From Methanobacterium sp. (lineage in GTDB: Archaea > Methanobacteriota > Methanobacteria > Methanobacteriales > Methanobacteriaceae): a stretch of DNA of 31,109 nucleotides. How positions within the stretch are numbered: the first letter of the stretch is position 1; each line of letters begins with the position of its first letter. Under the pieces are notes generated by a model. That model was not told the origin of the DNA and did not search any database. It saw only the letters and a list, made by a program, of their open reading frames with translations. Both the position numbers and the translations under genes were made by a program. The DNA lies in assembly GCA_020855015.1 (NCBI GenBank), contig JAHKLP010000016.1, forward strand, positions 1 through 31,109, written 5' to 3'. Positions 1-9,441 of this stretch are shown one piece after another.

Positions 1-657
1 AAATTTGAAATCTTTGCATCTCTGGGAATTGCATTTCTATTATTCATCACTTGTTTTGAGATTTTTCAGTCTGCTCTGGGAAAATTCTACAATCCATCAA
101 CTCCCGATATCAATCTAATGAGTTTTATAGTGATGGGAATAACTTTATTGGTTAATCTGGCTGTTTCTCAATATGAAAAGAACCAAGGGCTGAAATTGGG
201 AAGCAGTATTTTGGTGGCGGATTCAAAACACACCAGGAGTGATGTTTACGTTTCAATAGCGGTAATTTTGGGGTTAATCGCAATCAAAATGGGTTTTAAT
301 ATTGTTGATCCCATAATCTCCATAATAATAGCTATACTAATTGCCAAGATGGGAATCGATATCATCCGGAGTAGTTCCAGTGTGCTCCTGGACAGCGCGC
401 CTATAGATGAGAAAGCAATTAAAGATATTGTTGGTACTGTTCCTAACGTTAAGGGCAGTCACAAAATCCGTTCACGAGGATCTGTTTCACATATCTATGT
501 AGACCTCCACGTCACTCTCAAATCATCCTGTTCTGCAGAGGAAGCCCATGAAATAGCCCATTTAGTTGAAGATAAACTGAAAAATTCCATTTCAGGGATT
601 AAAGATGTGGTGGTGCATGTTGATCCTTTTAATGAAGACAAAACCAGTTCTCATTAG
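1..657 (+). CDS. Cation diffusion facilitator (CDF) family metal transporter, 5' partial
   Basis: The frame is open from base 1 without a start, so the gene begins outside the window; 218 residues are visible. CDF proteins export divalent metals (Zn, Mn, Fe, Co) across the cytoplasmic membrane by proton antiport. The visible part holds about four hydrophobic helices and the signature HTRSD (HxxxD) of the fifth transmembrane helix, which binds the transported metal. A soluble cytoplasmic dimerisation domain of about 80 residues follows; it has the expected alternating strands (IYVDLHVTL and VVVHVDP) and a His-containing helix (EEAHEIAHLVEDKL). An internal ATG at 118 lies inside a helix-rich region and is not a credible start. 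The metal specificity cannot be read from this part. The family call is firm; only the N-terminal helices with the other metal-binding residues are missing. Confidence 0.9.
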   Translation, partial: KFEIFASLGIAFLLFITCFEIFQSALGKFYNPSTPDINLMSFIVMGITLLVNLAVSQYEKNQGLKLGSSILVADSKHTRSDVYVSIAVILGLIAIKMGFNIVDPIISIIIAILIAKMGIDIIRSSSSVLLDSAPIDEKAIKDIVGTVPNVKGSHKIRSRGSVSHIYVDLHVTLKSSCSAEEAHEIAHLVEDKLKNSISGIKDVVVHVDPFNEDKTSSH

Positions 658-722
658 AAAAAACATAGAATAATATTCAATTTATCGTTTAGAAAATATT
701 TTAAATTTCAATCTGATTTTAA

Positions 723-1292
723 TTATTGTTTTTTGTCCATCTCATCAAGAATAGCATTTATTTTATGTTTTACTTCTTCAATGGTACCTACAGTATTGAT
801 AACGTGCCAGCCCTGGGCTAGTTCAATGGCTCTTTTTCTAACCCTGATAAGAGAATCCTTGTTCTCGAACATTTCCTCTTCATTTCGCCGAGACATACGT
901 TTGAGTGATTTTTCTGGTTCTAAGTCTAAAAAGAACATGTAATCTGAAGTGGGGAGAACCATGGTAAAGAACCAGTAGAGGAATTTTGCCAGTGGAAGTG
1001 GTAGATATGCAATTCCCATAAGGTAACGTACCATAATGATGTTGTCTGCTTTGCCATTATATTTGCGAACAGAACGTATAACATCTAAAGCGTAATAAAC
1101 TGAGGCTTTAATTCTATTAATGGTTCCCCGTCCTAAGAGTGCTTTTTTTGCCTTCAAACCATAATAATTGTCAGTAGAGGGATGCTCACGGAGTATAACG
1201 CTTTCCCCTTGTGATAAATACTTTTTTTGAATCAGTCTAGCTTGAGTGCTCTTCCCGGATCCATCCAGTCCGTCGATGATGATAAAACGCAT
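723..1292 (-). CDS. Divergent thymidylate-kinase-like P-loop kinase
   Basis: A 189-residue protein with an N-terminal Walker A (GLDGSGKST, residues 8-16) and overall thymidylate kinase layout, including a REHPS segment matching the REP motif and an Arg-rich lid (RMSRRNEEE). dTMP kinases normally carry a DR(Y/F/S) motif after the second core strand; here the corresponding stretch reads IIMVRYLMGIAY, so the acidic residue is replaced by Val and a hydrophobic stretch follows (LPLPLAKFLYWFFTMVLP). The ATG at 1292 is preceded by GAGGATTTT, a fair ribosome binding site. A canonical tmk lies 0.9 kb away on the other strand, so this copy probably phosphorylates something else, but the substrate is unknown. 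It is co-oriented with, and downstream of, the polyprenol-kinase-like gene. The kinase fold is secure; the activity is open. Confidence 0.75.
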   Translation of the reverse strand: MRFIIIDGLDGSGKSTQARLIQKKYLSQGESVILREHPSTDNYYGLKAKKALLGRGTINRIKASVYYALDVIRSVRKYNGKADNIIMVRYLMGIAYLPLPLAKFLYWFFTMVLPTSDYMFFLDLEPEKSLKRMSRRNEEEMFENKDSLIRVRKRAIELAQGWHVINTVGTIEEVKHKINAILDEMDKKQ

Positions 1293-1376
1293 AAAATCCT
1301 CATTGAATTTTTTTTAACTTTTAAAGCGTACAAAAAGTTGATTTTTGGTTATGGTTGTAATCGTTGGAATTTTTAG

Positions 1377-2027
1377 TCATAGTGTTAGTATAATGTAGGT
1401 GGCAACCGCGGAAAAACAGGCTGTAAGGTTGTCCAGACCTTTGGGTGTTATTCCTTCAAATATAGTGGCCACCAGTGCCACGCTAACAATCACCAGTGGA
1501 TTGATGGGCACAGCATAATAGGCTAAAACCACAGTCAAAGTTATTATCAGCACGACCACCATGGTTAACGAACCTTCCAATGTTTTATTATCTCCTGAAA
1601 TGTTATATCTAATTTTGCCGTATTTCATCCCGATCAACGAGGCCATACCGTCACCATAAGACATGGCAGCTATTCCTACTGCTATAATCCAGGGCTGGTC
1701 AAAGAAGATCAGTGCCAGCACAGTCCAGGAGATGGCATAGTAAACCAGGCCTAAACCATGTCCCGAACCAGATATTTTGTCTTTTATTTTAAGGGGTGAA
1801 TAAGGGCTTATTAAGAAAGTTAATAGGATGAAGGGGGCGGCTGTCAGGAGAGCCATTACCCATCGAGATTGGAAGAGAGGCAAAATAAAAAGAACATTCC
1901 CCACCATAATGTGCAGAAACTTCCTACTGAAGTTGGGATGTTTGTTAATCACCTTTTCTGAAATCACGAGCAATAAAACTACATATCCATAGACCAAGAC
2001 CAGGCCTAAAATGTCACCAGTATCCAT
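1377..2027 (-). CDS. Dolichol/phytol kinase family integral membrane protein (SEC59-like)
   Basis: A 216-residue, mostly hydrophobic protein with the fingerprint of the CTP-dependent polyprenol kinase family. It shows an N-terminal helix, then RKFLHIMVGN, then SYGDGMASLIGMKYGK followed by KTLEGS, and a C-terminal EGITPKGLDNLT segment. These are the conserved acidic and basic residues of phytol, farnesol and dolichol kinases, which act in the membrane. In a methanogen the likely substrate is an isoprenoid alcohol that feeds archaeal lipid or glycan-carrier synthesis; that is inference. The ATG at 2027 was preferred because GGGGAGG lies upstream, although 15 bases away. ATG 2051 is the alternative. 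The longest open frame, reaching 2231, would run into tmk on the other strand and has an atypical N-terminus. Confidence 0.75.
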   Translation of the reverse strand: MDTGDILGLVLVYGYVVLLLVISEKVINKHPNFSRKFLHIMVGNVLFILPLFQSRWVMALLTAAPFILLTFLISPYSPLKIKDKISGSGHGLGLVYYAISWTVLALIFFDQPWIIAVGIAAMSYGDGMASLIGMKYGKIRYNISGDNKTLEGSLTMVVVLIITLTVVLAYYAVPINPLVIVSVALVATIFEGITPKGLDNLTACFSAVATYIILTL

Positions 2028-2183
2028 GAATCTTAAGTACTTCCTCCCCATATAAGAGAATTTGGATTTTATCTGGAGTAGCCGTGATGACGAAAATACT
2101 AAATAAAAATAGTAAATAAATATGATAATGGATTTTATTAGATTTGCCAAAGTTTTATTAATTATTTTAAGGAAAGAAAGAAC

Positions 2184-2759
2184 ATGTACATTTGCCTGGA
2201 AGGAATTGATGGTTCGGGAAAATCCACACAACTTAAAAGCCTGGGAAAATGGTTAGAGGATTGTGGACTAACTGTAAGCCAAATAAGAGAACCAACTGAC
2301 TCTCCCGTGGGTCTTCTAATTCGGAAAATGCTTCAAAAACCTGGTGCGCAGGATGAAAATTTTCAAAGGACTTTAGCACTCCTTTTCGCAGCTGATCGTA
2401 CCATTCTAATGGATAATATCCGCAAAAAAGAAGAGATGAATCATGTTATACTGAGTGACCGTTCATTCTACTCCAGTCTCGCTTACCAGAACGGAGAAGA
2501 ATGGATAGCCCAGATAAATCAATATGCTCTAAAACCGGACCTGGTTATACTGTTGGATCTGGATACAGAAACTGCCCTTAAAAGATGTGAAGGAATAGAC
2601 AGCTTCGAAGAGAAATGTTTCCTGGATAATGTACGTAATAAATATCTAAAACTTGCCCAACAGCACGATTTCATGGTAGTCAATGCTAATAATGGTTTTA
2701 ATAAGGTGCATGATGATATAAAAAGAATAGTGGCATCTAAATTGGGTATGTGTATCTAG
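2184..2759 (+). CDS. tmk: Thymidylate kinase (dTMP kinase)
   Basis: A 191-residue cytosolic kinase that converts dTMP to dTDP with ATP. All landmarks are present: the P-loop GIDGSGKST at residues 7-15, the REPTDSPVG motif that contacts the phosphoryl donor and dTMP, the SDRSFYSSLAYQ motif (DRx plus the substrate-binding SLAYQ segment), and a DLDTETALKR strand-helix before a short lid. Length is normal for the family. The ATG at 2184 follows AAGGAAAGAAAGAAC, a purine-rich site. It is divergent from the membrane kinase gene (157 bp apart) and convergent with the tyrS string. It supplies dTTP together with the dUTPase-family gene near 25.5 kb. Confidence 0.93.
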   Translation: MYICLEGIDGSGKSTQLKSLGKWLEDCGLTVSQIREPTDSPVGLLIRKMLQKPGAQDENFQRTLALLFAADRTILMDNIRKKEEMNHVILSDRSFYSSLAYQNGEEWIAQINQYALKPDLVILLDLDTETALKRCEGIDSFEEKCFLDNVRNKYLKLAQQHDFMVVNANNGFNKVHDDIKRIVASKLGMCI

Positions 2760-2823
2760 AATATAATCAATTAGAATGTTCGTAATCATTTTATTTTAAA
2801 AAGAGTATTAAATTGATAAATCG

Positions 2824-2861
2824 AGATCAGATTATAAGTATTTCAATATTAAATCTGATCT
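2824..2861. terminator. Inverted repeat between convergent genes, possible 3'-end hairpin
   Basis: A perfect 10-bp inverted repeat (AGATCAGATT at 2824-2833 and its complement at 2852-2861) with an 18-base AT-rich loop. The right arm overlaps the stop codon of the small minus-strand gene (2860-3069), and the structure sits between that gene and the convergent tmk. It could mark RNA 3' ends for both strands. No long T-run directly follows, so a protein-binding site is also possible. Confidence 0.45.
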
Positions 2862-3069
2862 ATCTTCCCTTCTCCAACTCTTTCAGGCGTTGATTAAGGG
2901 CTTTTACAATATGATCCTGGGCTTTTTCCAGATCTTCCTTTTTACCCAGAAGTACTGGCCCCTCATCAGTATTTTTAATTTCGAGACCATATTCATTAAT
3001 AACTTCGATCATAATCCTTTCGGTAATCCCTGCAGGAATTCTCATCTCGTACAACATATCTTCATCCAT
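2860..3069 (-). CDS. Small conserved-type protein of unknown function downstream of tyrS
   Basis: A 69-residue, charged, soluble protein. I do not recognise the family. The predicted order is strand (MLYEMRIP), helix (TERIMIEVINEYG), strand pair (LEIKNTD, GPVLLGK), then a long helix (KEDLEKAQDHIVKALNQRLKELE), which suggests a small alpha/beta fold of the KH or ferredoxin kind; this is only a secondary-structure guess. The ATG at 3069 has GGTG seven bases upstream (GGTGTTAATATG). An upstream in-frame ATG at 3096 overlaps tyrS and lacks a binding site. It starts 19 bp after tyrS ends and is almost certainly co-transcribed with it, so a role near translation is possible but unproven. Confidence 0.65.
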   Translation of the reverse strand: MDEDMLYEMRIPAGITERIMIEVINEYGLEIKNTDEGPVLLGKKEDLEKAQDHIVKALNQRLKELEKGR

Positions 3070-3088
3070 ATTAACACCTTTTAATCCA

Positions 3089-4054
3089 TTATTCATTATT
3101 GTTAAGATAATTGCGAACTGGCTCTAAAATATTCACCAAACAATCGGCAACACCATTTTTCAGATCCAGAGGATGTAGATCTCCATCCTCATACATTTTT
3201 AAGAGTTCTTCCTGGGTTAATTCTAAATTTCCTCCGAACTTCTCCGGTCTTTTGATAACCAGTTTATTCATTTCACTGAATATGAAGTGATGAGCTATCT
3301 CTAGTATGGGGTTTCCTTCAATTTCACCAGCAGGGCAGTAACTCTTTTTGATTTTTTTTCTGATGATTTCTGGTTCGTCATCAATGGCTATGAAGTTTTC
3401 CTTGCTGGAGGACATTTTGTCAGATCCATCGGTACCGTGCAATAGTGGAGTGTGAATGCATACTGGTGAGGGAAATCCTAATTTAGGTAGGTTGTCACGG
3501 GCCAGCATATGAATTTTCCGTTGTTCCATACCCCCCACAGCCAGGTCAACCTTTAAAAATAACATGTCTACTACTTGCATCAGGGGATAAATAACCTCTG
3601 CCACTTGATGATCCTCAGCATCCCTGGTAATTTGAGCCATACTCCTTCTGGCCCGGGTTAAAGTTGTGGAAAGTGCCAGTTGGTAAACTTTCATAGTGTA
3701 ATCTTCCTGAGTCTGAAAACTACTTCCTAAAATGAATTCAGCATCTTCAGAAAGTCCCAAAGCCCGGAAACATTTAGTATTGTAATCAGAAATTTCTTTT
3801 ATCTCATTTAAACTACCTTTACCATTGAGGTAAGCATGAAGATCGGCCAGGAGAATCTTTACCCTGAAACCTGCTTTCTCCAGGTCGATCATCTTTTTCA
3901 CAGTGATGGCATGGCCAAGATGCACCTTACCTGATGGTTCATAGCCTATATAGGCTGTTTTTTGTTCTTTATTGAGTTTTTCACTGAGTTCTTCTGGAGT
4001 TACCACCTCCAGGGCACCTTTTTTTATTGTATTTGCTGCTGAATCAATGTCCAT
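3089..4054 (-). CDS. tyrS: Tyrosyl-tRNA synthetase, archaeal type
   Basis: A 321-residue class I aminoacyl-tRNA synthetase that charges tRNA-Tyr. The HIGH-type motif HLGH is at residues 45-48, the KMSKS-type motif KMSSSK at 213-218, and the tyrosine pocket signature YxxxQxxD (Y156, Q160, D163) is in place. The size is that of the compact archaeal/eukaryotic enzyme without the bacterial S4 tail. The start at 4054 is supported by TTGGTGACTACTATG, a GGTGA site five bases away; an upstream in-frame GTG at 4072 gives six extra residues with no homology logic. It lies downstream of NMD3 with a spacer of about 150 bp that could carry its own promoter, and the small gene 2860-3069 follows 19 bp later. 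Confidence 0.93.
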   Translation of the reverse strand: MDIDSAANTIKKGALEVVTPEELSEKLNKEQKTAYIGYEPSGKVHLGHAITVKKMIDLEKAGFRVKILLADLHAYLNGKGSLNEIKEISDYNTKCFRALGLSEDAEFILGSSFQTQEDYTMKVYQLALSTTLTRARRSMAQITRDAEDHQVAEVIYPLMQVVDMLFLKVDLAVGGMEQRKIHMLARDNLPKLGFPSPVCIHTPLLHGTDGSDKMSSSKENFIAIDDEPEIIRKKIKKSYCPAGEIEGNPILEIAHHFIFSEMNKLVIKRPEKFGGNLELTQEELLKMYEDGDLHPLDLKNGVADCLVNILEPVRNYLNNNE

Positions 4055-4202
4055 AGTAGTCACCAACTGCACTGTTTACTTAGAGATTGTAATTAAAATT
4101 CTCTCCATAATTCTATCTAATATTATCGGTCAAACTTAATGTACCTATTCCAGCTTTAATAAGATCATCATTATATTATTTAATACCAATCTGATTCTGG
4201 GA

Positions 4203-5252
4203 TCATATTGGGGGTATAATATAGATTTTTTCAAGAATTTCGACCACTTTAACCTGGTCTCCTATGTTTATATCTGAAAATTCGGGCAATATATCCAGAT
4301 CGATGGGTTGATATGTTTCAGGGTGGAGTAATTGGATTTTGGTCGGAGTTTTTGAGGTGACAGTGGTAGTTTTAACATCTTCCCCATGGGCTACCATCTC
4401 CAGGTTGGAGTATTCACGCCAGGACAGTGATATTTTATCCATTGTTTTCAGGTCATGGATAAGTATCTTTTTGCCGTTTATATCAATTATCTGGCCTGCA
4501 TGTTTTTTATGGATGATAAAATCACCCTTATGGAAAAAAGGAAGCCGATATGATATCCATATTCTATAAAGGTCTTTACCGGCGGATTTGTCTCTGCCCA
4601 TGAGTCGGGGTGATTCTCCAATCACACCCCCCATCTGATCTTTCAAAGCATTTGAAACCTTCCTAGCGGCTTTATAAGAACCAAAATAGTAGTCAATCCC
4701 TTCCTTAATCTCTATTCTCTGGGTGAGATAAGCCATACGATTTTTTGGGAATAATTTTTCCAGTAATTTTTTTATAATTTCATCGGCCCGCATTATTTCA
4801 TCAGGGTCTAGGGGTCTTTTATCGCCCCTTAACTGCAGCACTGCCTCATAGTAGCCTGAGGCATGTTTACTGCATTCTGGACAGACATTTCTGTTAAGCT
4901 TAACATTTAAGGTAAATTCCTTTTTTATGGGTACTTCCAAGACTGTGCCGCTGGCTTTCACCAGCATCTCCAGTATAGAGCCTTTCTGATTAATTGGTTC
5001 TATTTCCAGAACGACATTTTTTGCATTTTCGTCGGGTACGGATTCTTGGACTATTTTTTCTGCTATTATTTCCTCTTCGGGCTGTTTATTTTCCACCCAT
5101 TTATCACCAACATGGATTGATGAGCAGTGAGCACAAAACTCAACTGTTATATCTGGGGGAATGGTAATCAATTTATTTCCAGAAGCAAAACAGGAACTGC
5201 AGCGACCTTGATACAGTTTAACGTTTTCTTTACCGCACTCAATACAGAACAT
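4203..5252 (-). CDS. NMD3-like ribosomal large-subunit maturation/export factor homologue
   Basis: A 349-residue archaeal NMD3 family protein. Eukaryotic NMD3 binds the 60S subunit at the joint face, acts as nuclear export adaptor and is released late in assembly; the archaeal form lacks the export tail and presumably works in large-subunit maturation or anti-association, which is inference. The zinc-binding cysteines are clear: C3/C6 with C18/C21, C40/C43, and C124/C127 in CPECSKHASGYYEAVLQLRG, the strongest family signature. The C-terminal half is beta-rich with an OB-like end. The ATG at 5252 has no strong ribosome binding site. It lies 63 bp downstream of aIF2-beta, in the mcm string. Confidence 0.88.
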   Translation of the reverse strand: MFCIECGKENVKLYQGRCSSCFASGNKLITIPPDITVEFCAHCSSIHVGDKWVENKQPEEEIIAEKIVQESVPDENAKNVVLEIEPINQKGSILEMLVKASGTVLEVPIKKEFTLNVKLNRNVCPECSKHASGYYEAVLQLRGDKRPLDPDEIMRADEIIKKLLEKLFPKNRMAYLTQRIEIKEGIDYYFGSYKAARKVSNALKDQMGGVIGESPRLMGRDKSAGKDLYRIWISYRLPFFHKGDFIIHKKHAGQIIDINGKKILIHDLKTMDKISLSWREYSNLEMVAHGEDVKTTTVTSKTPTKIQLLHPETYQPIDLDILPEFSDINIGDQVKVVEILEKIYIIPPI

Positions 5253-5315
5253 GGTATCTGATTTATGTTAAGCTATTTTTTAAACTAAAAAGAATAAGTT
5301 AATAAAAAAAGGGAA

Positions 5316-5723
5316 TTAAAGGGTCTTTAAGGGAGCTTTAGCACCGCAAGCCTCACATTTTAAGAGGAAAATACGGTCTTCCCTTATGATTTTAGTGTCA
5401 GGACGGTTGCACTCGTGGCACATGATAAAACGTTTCACATAGTCTTCCATCCGGTCGTTGATCAGGTAATGGGTGAATTTTCCCTGCATTATGGCTCGAT
5501 TTCCCTCTAGGTTACCGGCAGTACCCAACTCTCTTAACAGAAATTTAAGCACATGCTGGGGATCCCTGTTCATTGCATCGGTTATTTCTCCAAAATTCTG
5601 GATGATCGTCCTGTTTCCCTGGATTATAGAGTAAGCCTTGGGCACAGAAAATCTTTTGGTTTCACGGGCCTGTGGGGGGATCTGTTCAATAGCCCTATCC
5701 AGTAATTCTTCATAATCGCTCAT
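5316..5723 (-). CDS. eif2b: Translation initiation factor aIF2 subunit beta
   Basis: A 135-residue beta subunit of the heterotrimeric aIF2 that brings initiator Met-tRNA to the small ribosomal subunit. It has an N-terminal helix (YEELLDRAIEQIP), a central alpha/beta domain (FGEITDAMNRDPQHVLKFLLRELGTAGNL) and a C-terminal zinc ribbon with C102, C105, C123 and C126. The length is standard. ATG 5723 follows GGAGG at eight bases and is preferred over the TTG two codons upstream. It begins 85 bp after the end of mcm in the same orientation, so the two are probably transcribed together. Confidence 0.93.
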   Translation of the reverse strand: MSDYEELLDRAIEQIPPQARETKRFSVPKAYSIIQGNRTIIQNFGEITDAMNRDPQHVLKFLLRELGTAGNLEGNRAIMQGKFTHYLINDRMEDYVKRFIMCHECNRPDTKIIREDRIFLLKCEACGAKAPLKTL

Positions 5724-5808
5724 ATTCAATTCCTCCTTTAAATAAAATTCGTATAAAACTCGTTAAATGTATCTATTTGAGTATAGAAAAATTTAAGATG
5801 TTTAAAGC

Positions 5809-7821
<2,013 letters not shown>

Positions 7822-8148
7822 TGTCTAACTATAATCTCTTCTATTATAAAAAATAATTCTCATAATAAAATCTTAATAAAAAAATAAATATATAAAGTAA
7901 ATAATCACTTCAAATCTTAAAAAAAATATAATTTATTAAATAATTATACAAATAAGATATATTCACAGCTGTGCACGGATTTTCAAGGCATTTAATAGAT
8001 TCTCGTCACAATATTTTCATGGTATTATATGAATTCATACGTTTTTATTCATGATAAGTTCAAGGGAAAAAATTGATTAATAGACAAATTGAATATAACT
8101 AATAGATTAAATTAGATTAATAAGATTGAGAAATATAATAAGTAAATT

Positions 8149-8169
8149 CCTTTTTTTAATAAAAAAAGG
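8149..8169. repeat. Perfect 9-bp inverted repeat (CC-T7 / A7-GG) just upstream of a TATA box
   Basis: The arms CCTTTTTTT and AAAAAAAGG are separated by three bases (AAT). The right arm ends six bases before the TATA box of the gene at 8266, where TFB would contact DNA, so it may be an operator or an unusual promoter element. It could instead be a terminator of an upstream transcript, but no gene precedes it on this strand. Confidence 0.5.
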
Positions 8170-8175
8170 TTAGAA

Positions 8176-8186
8176 CTATATAAAAA
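8176..8186 (+). promoter_or_regulatory. TATA box of the gene at 8266
   Basis: CTATATAAAAA is a close match to the archaeal TATA consensus. A start about 25 bases downstream would give a leader of about 60 bases ending in AAAAGGTGACTAAATG, which carries a strong GGTGA ribosome binding site. Confidence 0.6.
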
Positions 8187-8265
8187 TCAATTTTACATCC
8201 TCTATAAATTATTAATTCAATAAATACATATTGAGGCTTACTTACGTATTATAAAAGGTGACTAA

Positions 8266-8700
8266 ATGAAAAGATCAAGATTAAGAATGTTCAAGCTTAC
8301 TTCGATGACAATTTCTGTAATGGGAGTTTTATTGATAGTAGCTACAGTAGCTTTAGGGGCCTACTTTGGATTTACAGCGTTATCATCTTTCATATCTGCC
8401 GATGCCACTTCAAGCACTGCTAATGATGAATTAGCAGCCTTAAAATCTGATTATTCAAGTTTAAAGGCTGAATATGATACTGTGAAGCGTGAAGTGGAAG
8501 CAACCAACAATAAAGACTTGAAATCAGCCTATAATAACGCAGAAATGGAATTGATAAAGACAGATCAGGCAATTACTGATGTTGAGAGTGCAATCACTGT
8601 TGGCAAACCTTCTGATGAAGTGACCAAAAGGATTGAAGCAGCTAAATCTCAACTGGAAACGGCCAAATCCAGTTTAACCAGTATAAGATCACAAGTTTAG
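8266..8700 (+). CDS. Membrane-anchored coiled-coil protein of unknown function
   Basis: A 144-residue protein not recognised as a known family. It starts with a basic tail (MKRSRLRMFK), followed by one transmembrane helix or uncleaved signal anchor (about residues 16-41), a Ser/Thr/Ala linker, and then a highly charged helical region (about 53-144) with heptad-like spacing (LAALKSDYSSLKAEYDTVKREVE, and later VTKRIEAAKSQLETAKSSLTSI). By the positive-inside rule the N-terminus is cytoplasmic and the coiled coil lies outside, near the pseudomurein wall. It has its own promoter and terminator, so it is monocistronic. It has no Cys. A role in envelope organisation is speculation. Confidence 0.75.
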   Translation: MKRSRLRMFKLTSMTISVMGVLLIVATVALGAYFGFTALSSFISADATSSTANDELAALKSDYSSLKAEYDTVKREVEATNNKDLKSAYNNAEMELIKTDQAITDVESAITVGKPSDEVTKRIEAAKSQLETAKSSLTSIRSQV

Positions 8701-8726
8701 AATAGAAGTAATAGGGGTTTGACGTT

Positions 8727-8750
8727 AACTCCAAATATTAGGAGTTTTTT
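8727..8750 (+). terminator. Hairpin terminator after the coiled-coil membrane protein
   Basis: AACTCC (8727-8732) pairs with GGAGTT (8741-8746) across an eight-base loop and is followed by TTTT. It lies 27 bases past the stop at 8700, between convergent genes. Confidence 0.6.
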
Positions 8751-8788
8751 AGCTGTGTGAGTCTATTAAATGACAATCATCACGCTAT

Positions 8789-9412
8789 CTAACTCGATCT
8801 TCCTTCTCTTCTGAAACCTCTTCCCACTATGTACATTTCCCCACTTTTTTTCCGTGAAGAAGGAGGTTTGGTTGTTTTAACTGTTTTAAACTTTTTTTTA
8901 ATATCTTTAAGGAGTTCAGGATATCCTTCTCCTTGAAAAACCTTCATAATCATGTTACCCTTATATTTCAGGATGTTATCACTTATCTCCAGAACGCTAC
9001 GAGCCAGATCTATGGATCTAAGCTGGTCAAGATCCTTTATTCCGGACAGTTTAGGGGCAGCATCAGATATGATAACATCAGCTTTACCCTGTAAAGTACG
9101 TTGGATTTCTTCGAGAATTTCTTTTTGGGTGAAATCTCCTTTTATGCTCCAAAAATTTTCATCAGAAAAGGATTTTATCCGATTCAGATCCACTGCCACC
9201 ACCAAACCCTCTGTTCCGACTGCTTCAAGGGCTACTTGGGACCATCCTCCGGGAGCAGCACCTAGATCGACAACTGAGTTTCCTTCTTTGATTATCTTGA
9301 ACTTACGATTTAATTGAAGTAGTTTAAAGGAAGCTCTTGAACGATAATCCTGTTTTTTTGCCTTTTTATAATATTCTTCGTTCTTCCTTTCTTGATTCCA
9401 TTTGTTACTCAT
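8789..9412 (-). CDS. rlmE: 23S rRNA 2'-O-ribose methyltransferase, RlmE/FtsJ family
   Basis: A 207-residue SAM-dependent RNA methyltransferase that methylates a ribose 2'-OH in the large-subunit rRNA A-loop in bacterial homologues; the archaeal target is inferred. The SAM-binding motif DLGAAPGGWSQV is at residues 49-60. The K-D-K-E catalytic tetrad is present: K30 in SRASFKL, Asp in SDAAPKLSG, Lys in IMKVFQG and Glu in GEMYIVGRGF. The size is typical of RlmE, without an added TRAM domain. It begins 29 bases after the phosphoesterase gene on the same strand, giving a two-gene operon. A weak GGAGA site lies upstream of ATG 9412. Confidence 0.92.
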   Translation of the reverse strand: MSNKWNQERKNEEYYKKAKKQDYRSRASFKLLQLNRKFKIIKEGNSVVDLGAAPGGWSQVALEAVGTEGLVVAVDLNRIKSFSDENFWSIKGDFTQKEILEEIQRTLQGKADVIISDAAPKLSGIKDLDQLRSIDLARSVLEISDNILKYKGNMIMKVFQGEGYPELLKDIKKKFKTVKTTKPPSSRKKSGEMYIVGRGFRREGRSS

Positions 9413-9441
9413 ATAAAATTTTTCTCCAGGGTTTATGTTTA

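Larger units (their letters stand above)
7822..8265. other. AT-rich 444-bp divergent spacer between mcm and a small membrane-protein gene
   Basis: No gene is visible on either strand. It contains several symmetric sites: CACAGCTGTG at 7964-7973 and TATGAATTCATA at 8028-8039 (both perfect palindromes), three helically phased (T/A)GATTAA boxes beginning near 8074, 8104 and 8114, a T7/A7 hairpin at 8149-8169, and a TATA box at 8176-8186. The region must hold the promoters of both flanking genes. The low GC beside mcm resembles an unwinding region, but no repeated origin-recognition-box sequence and no orc1/cdc6 gene are seen. Confidence 0.5.

Noticed and set aside
2028..2231. Long N-terminal extension of the polyprenol-kinase-like gene
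   Set aside because: It would overlap tmk on the other strand, adds a low-complexity stretch outside the family pattern and has no good ribosome binding site.
7822..8265. Replication origin beside mcm
   Set aside because: AT-rich with palindromes, but no repeated origin recognition boxes and no orc1/cdc6 gene; it is kept only as a weak observation.
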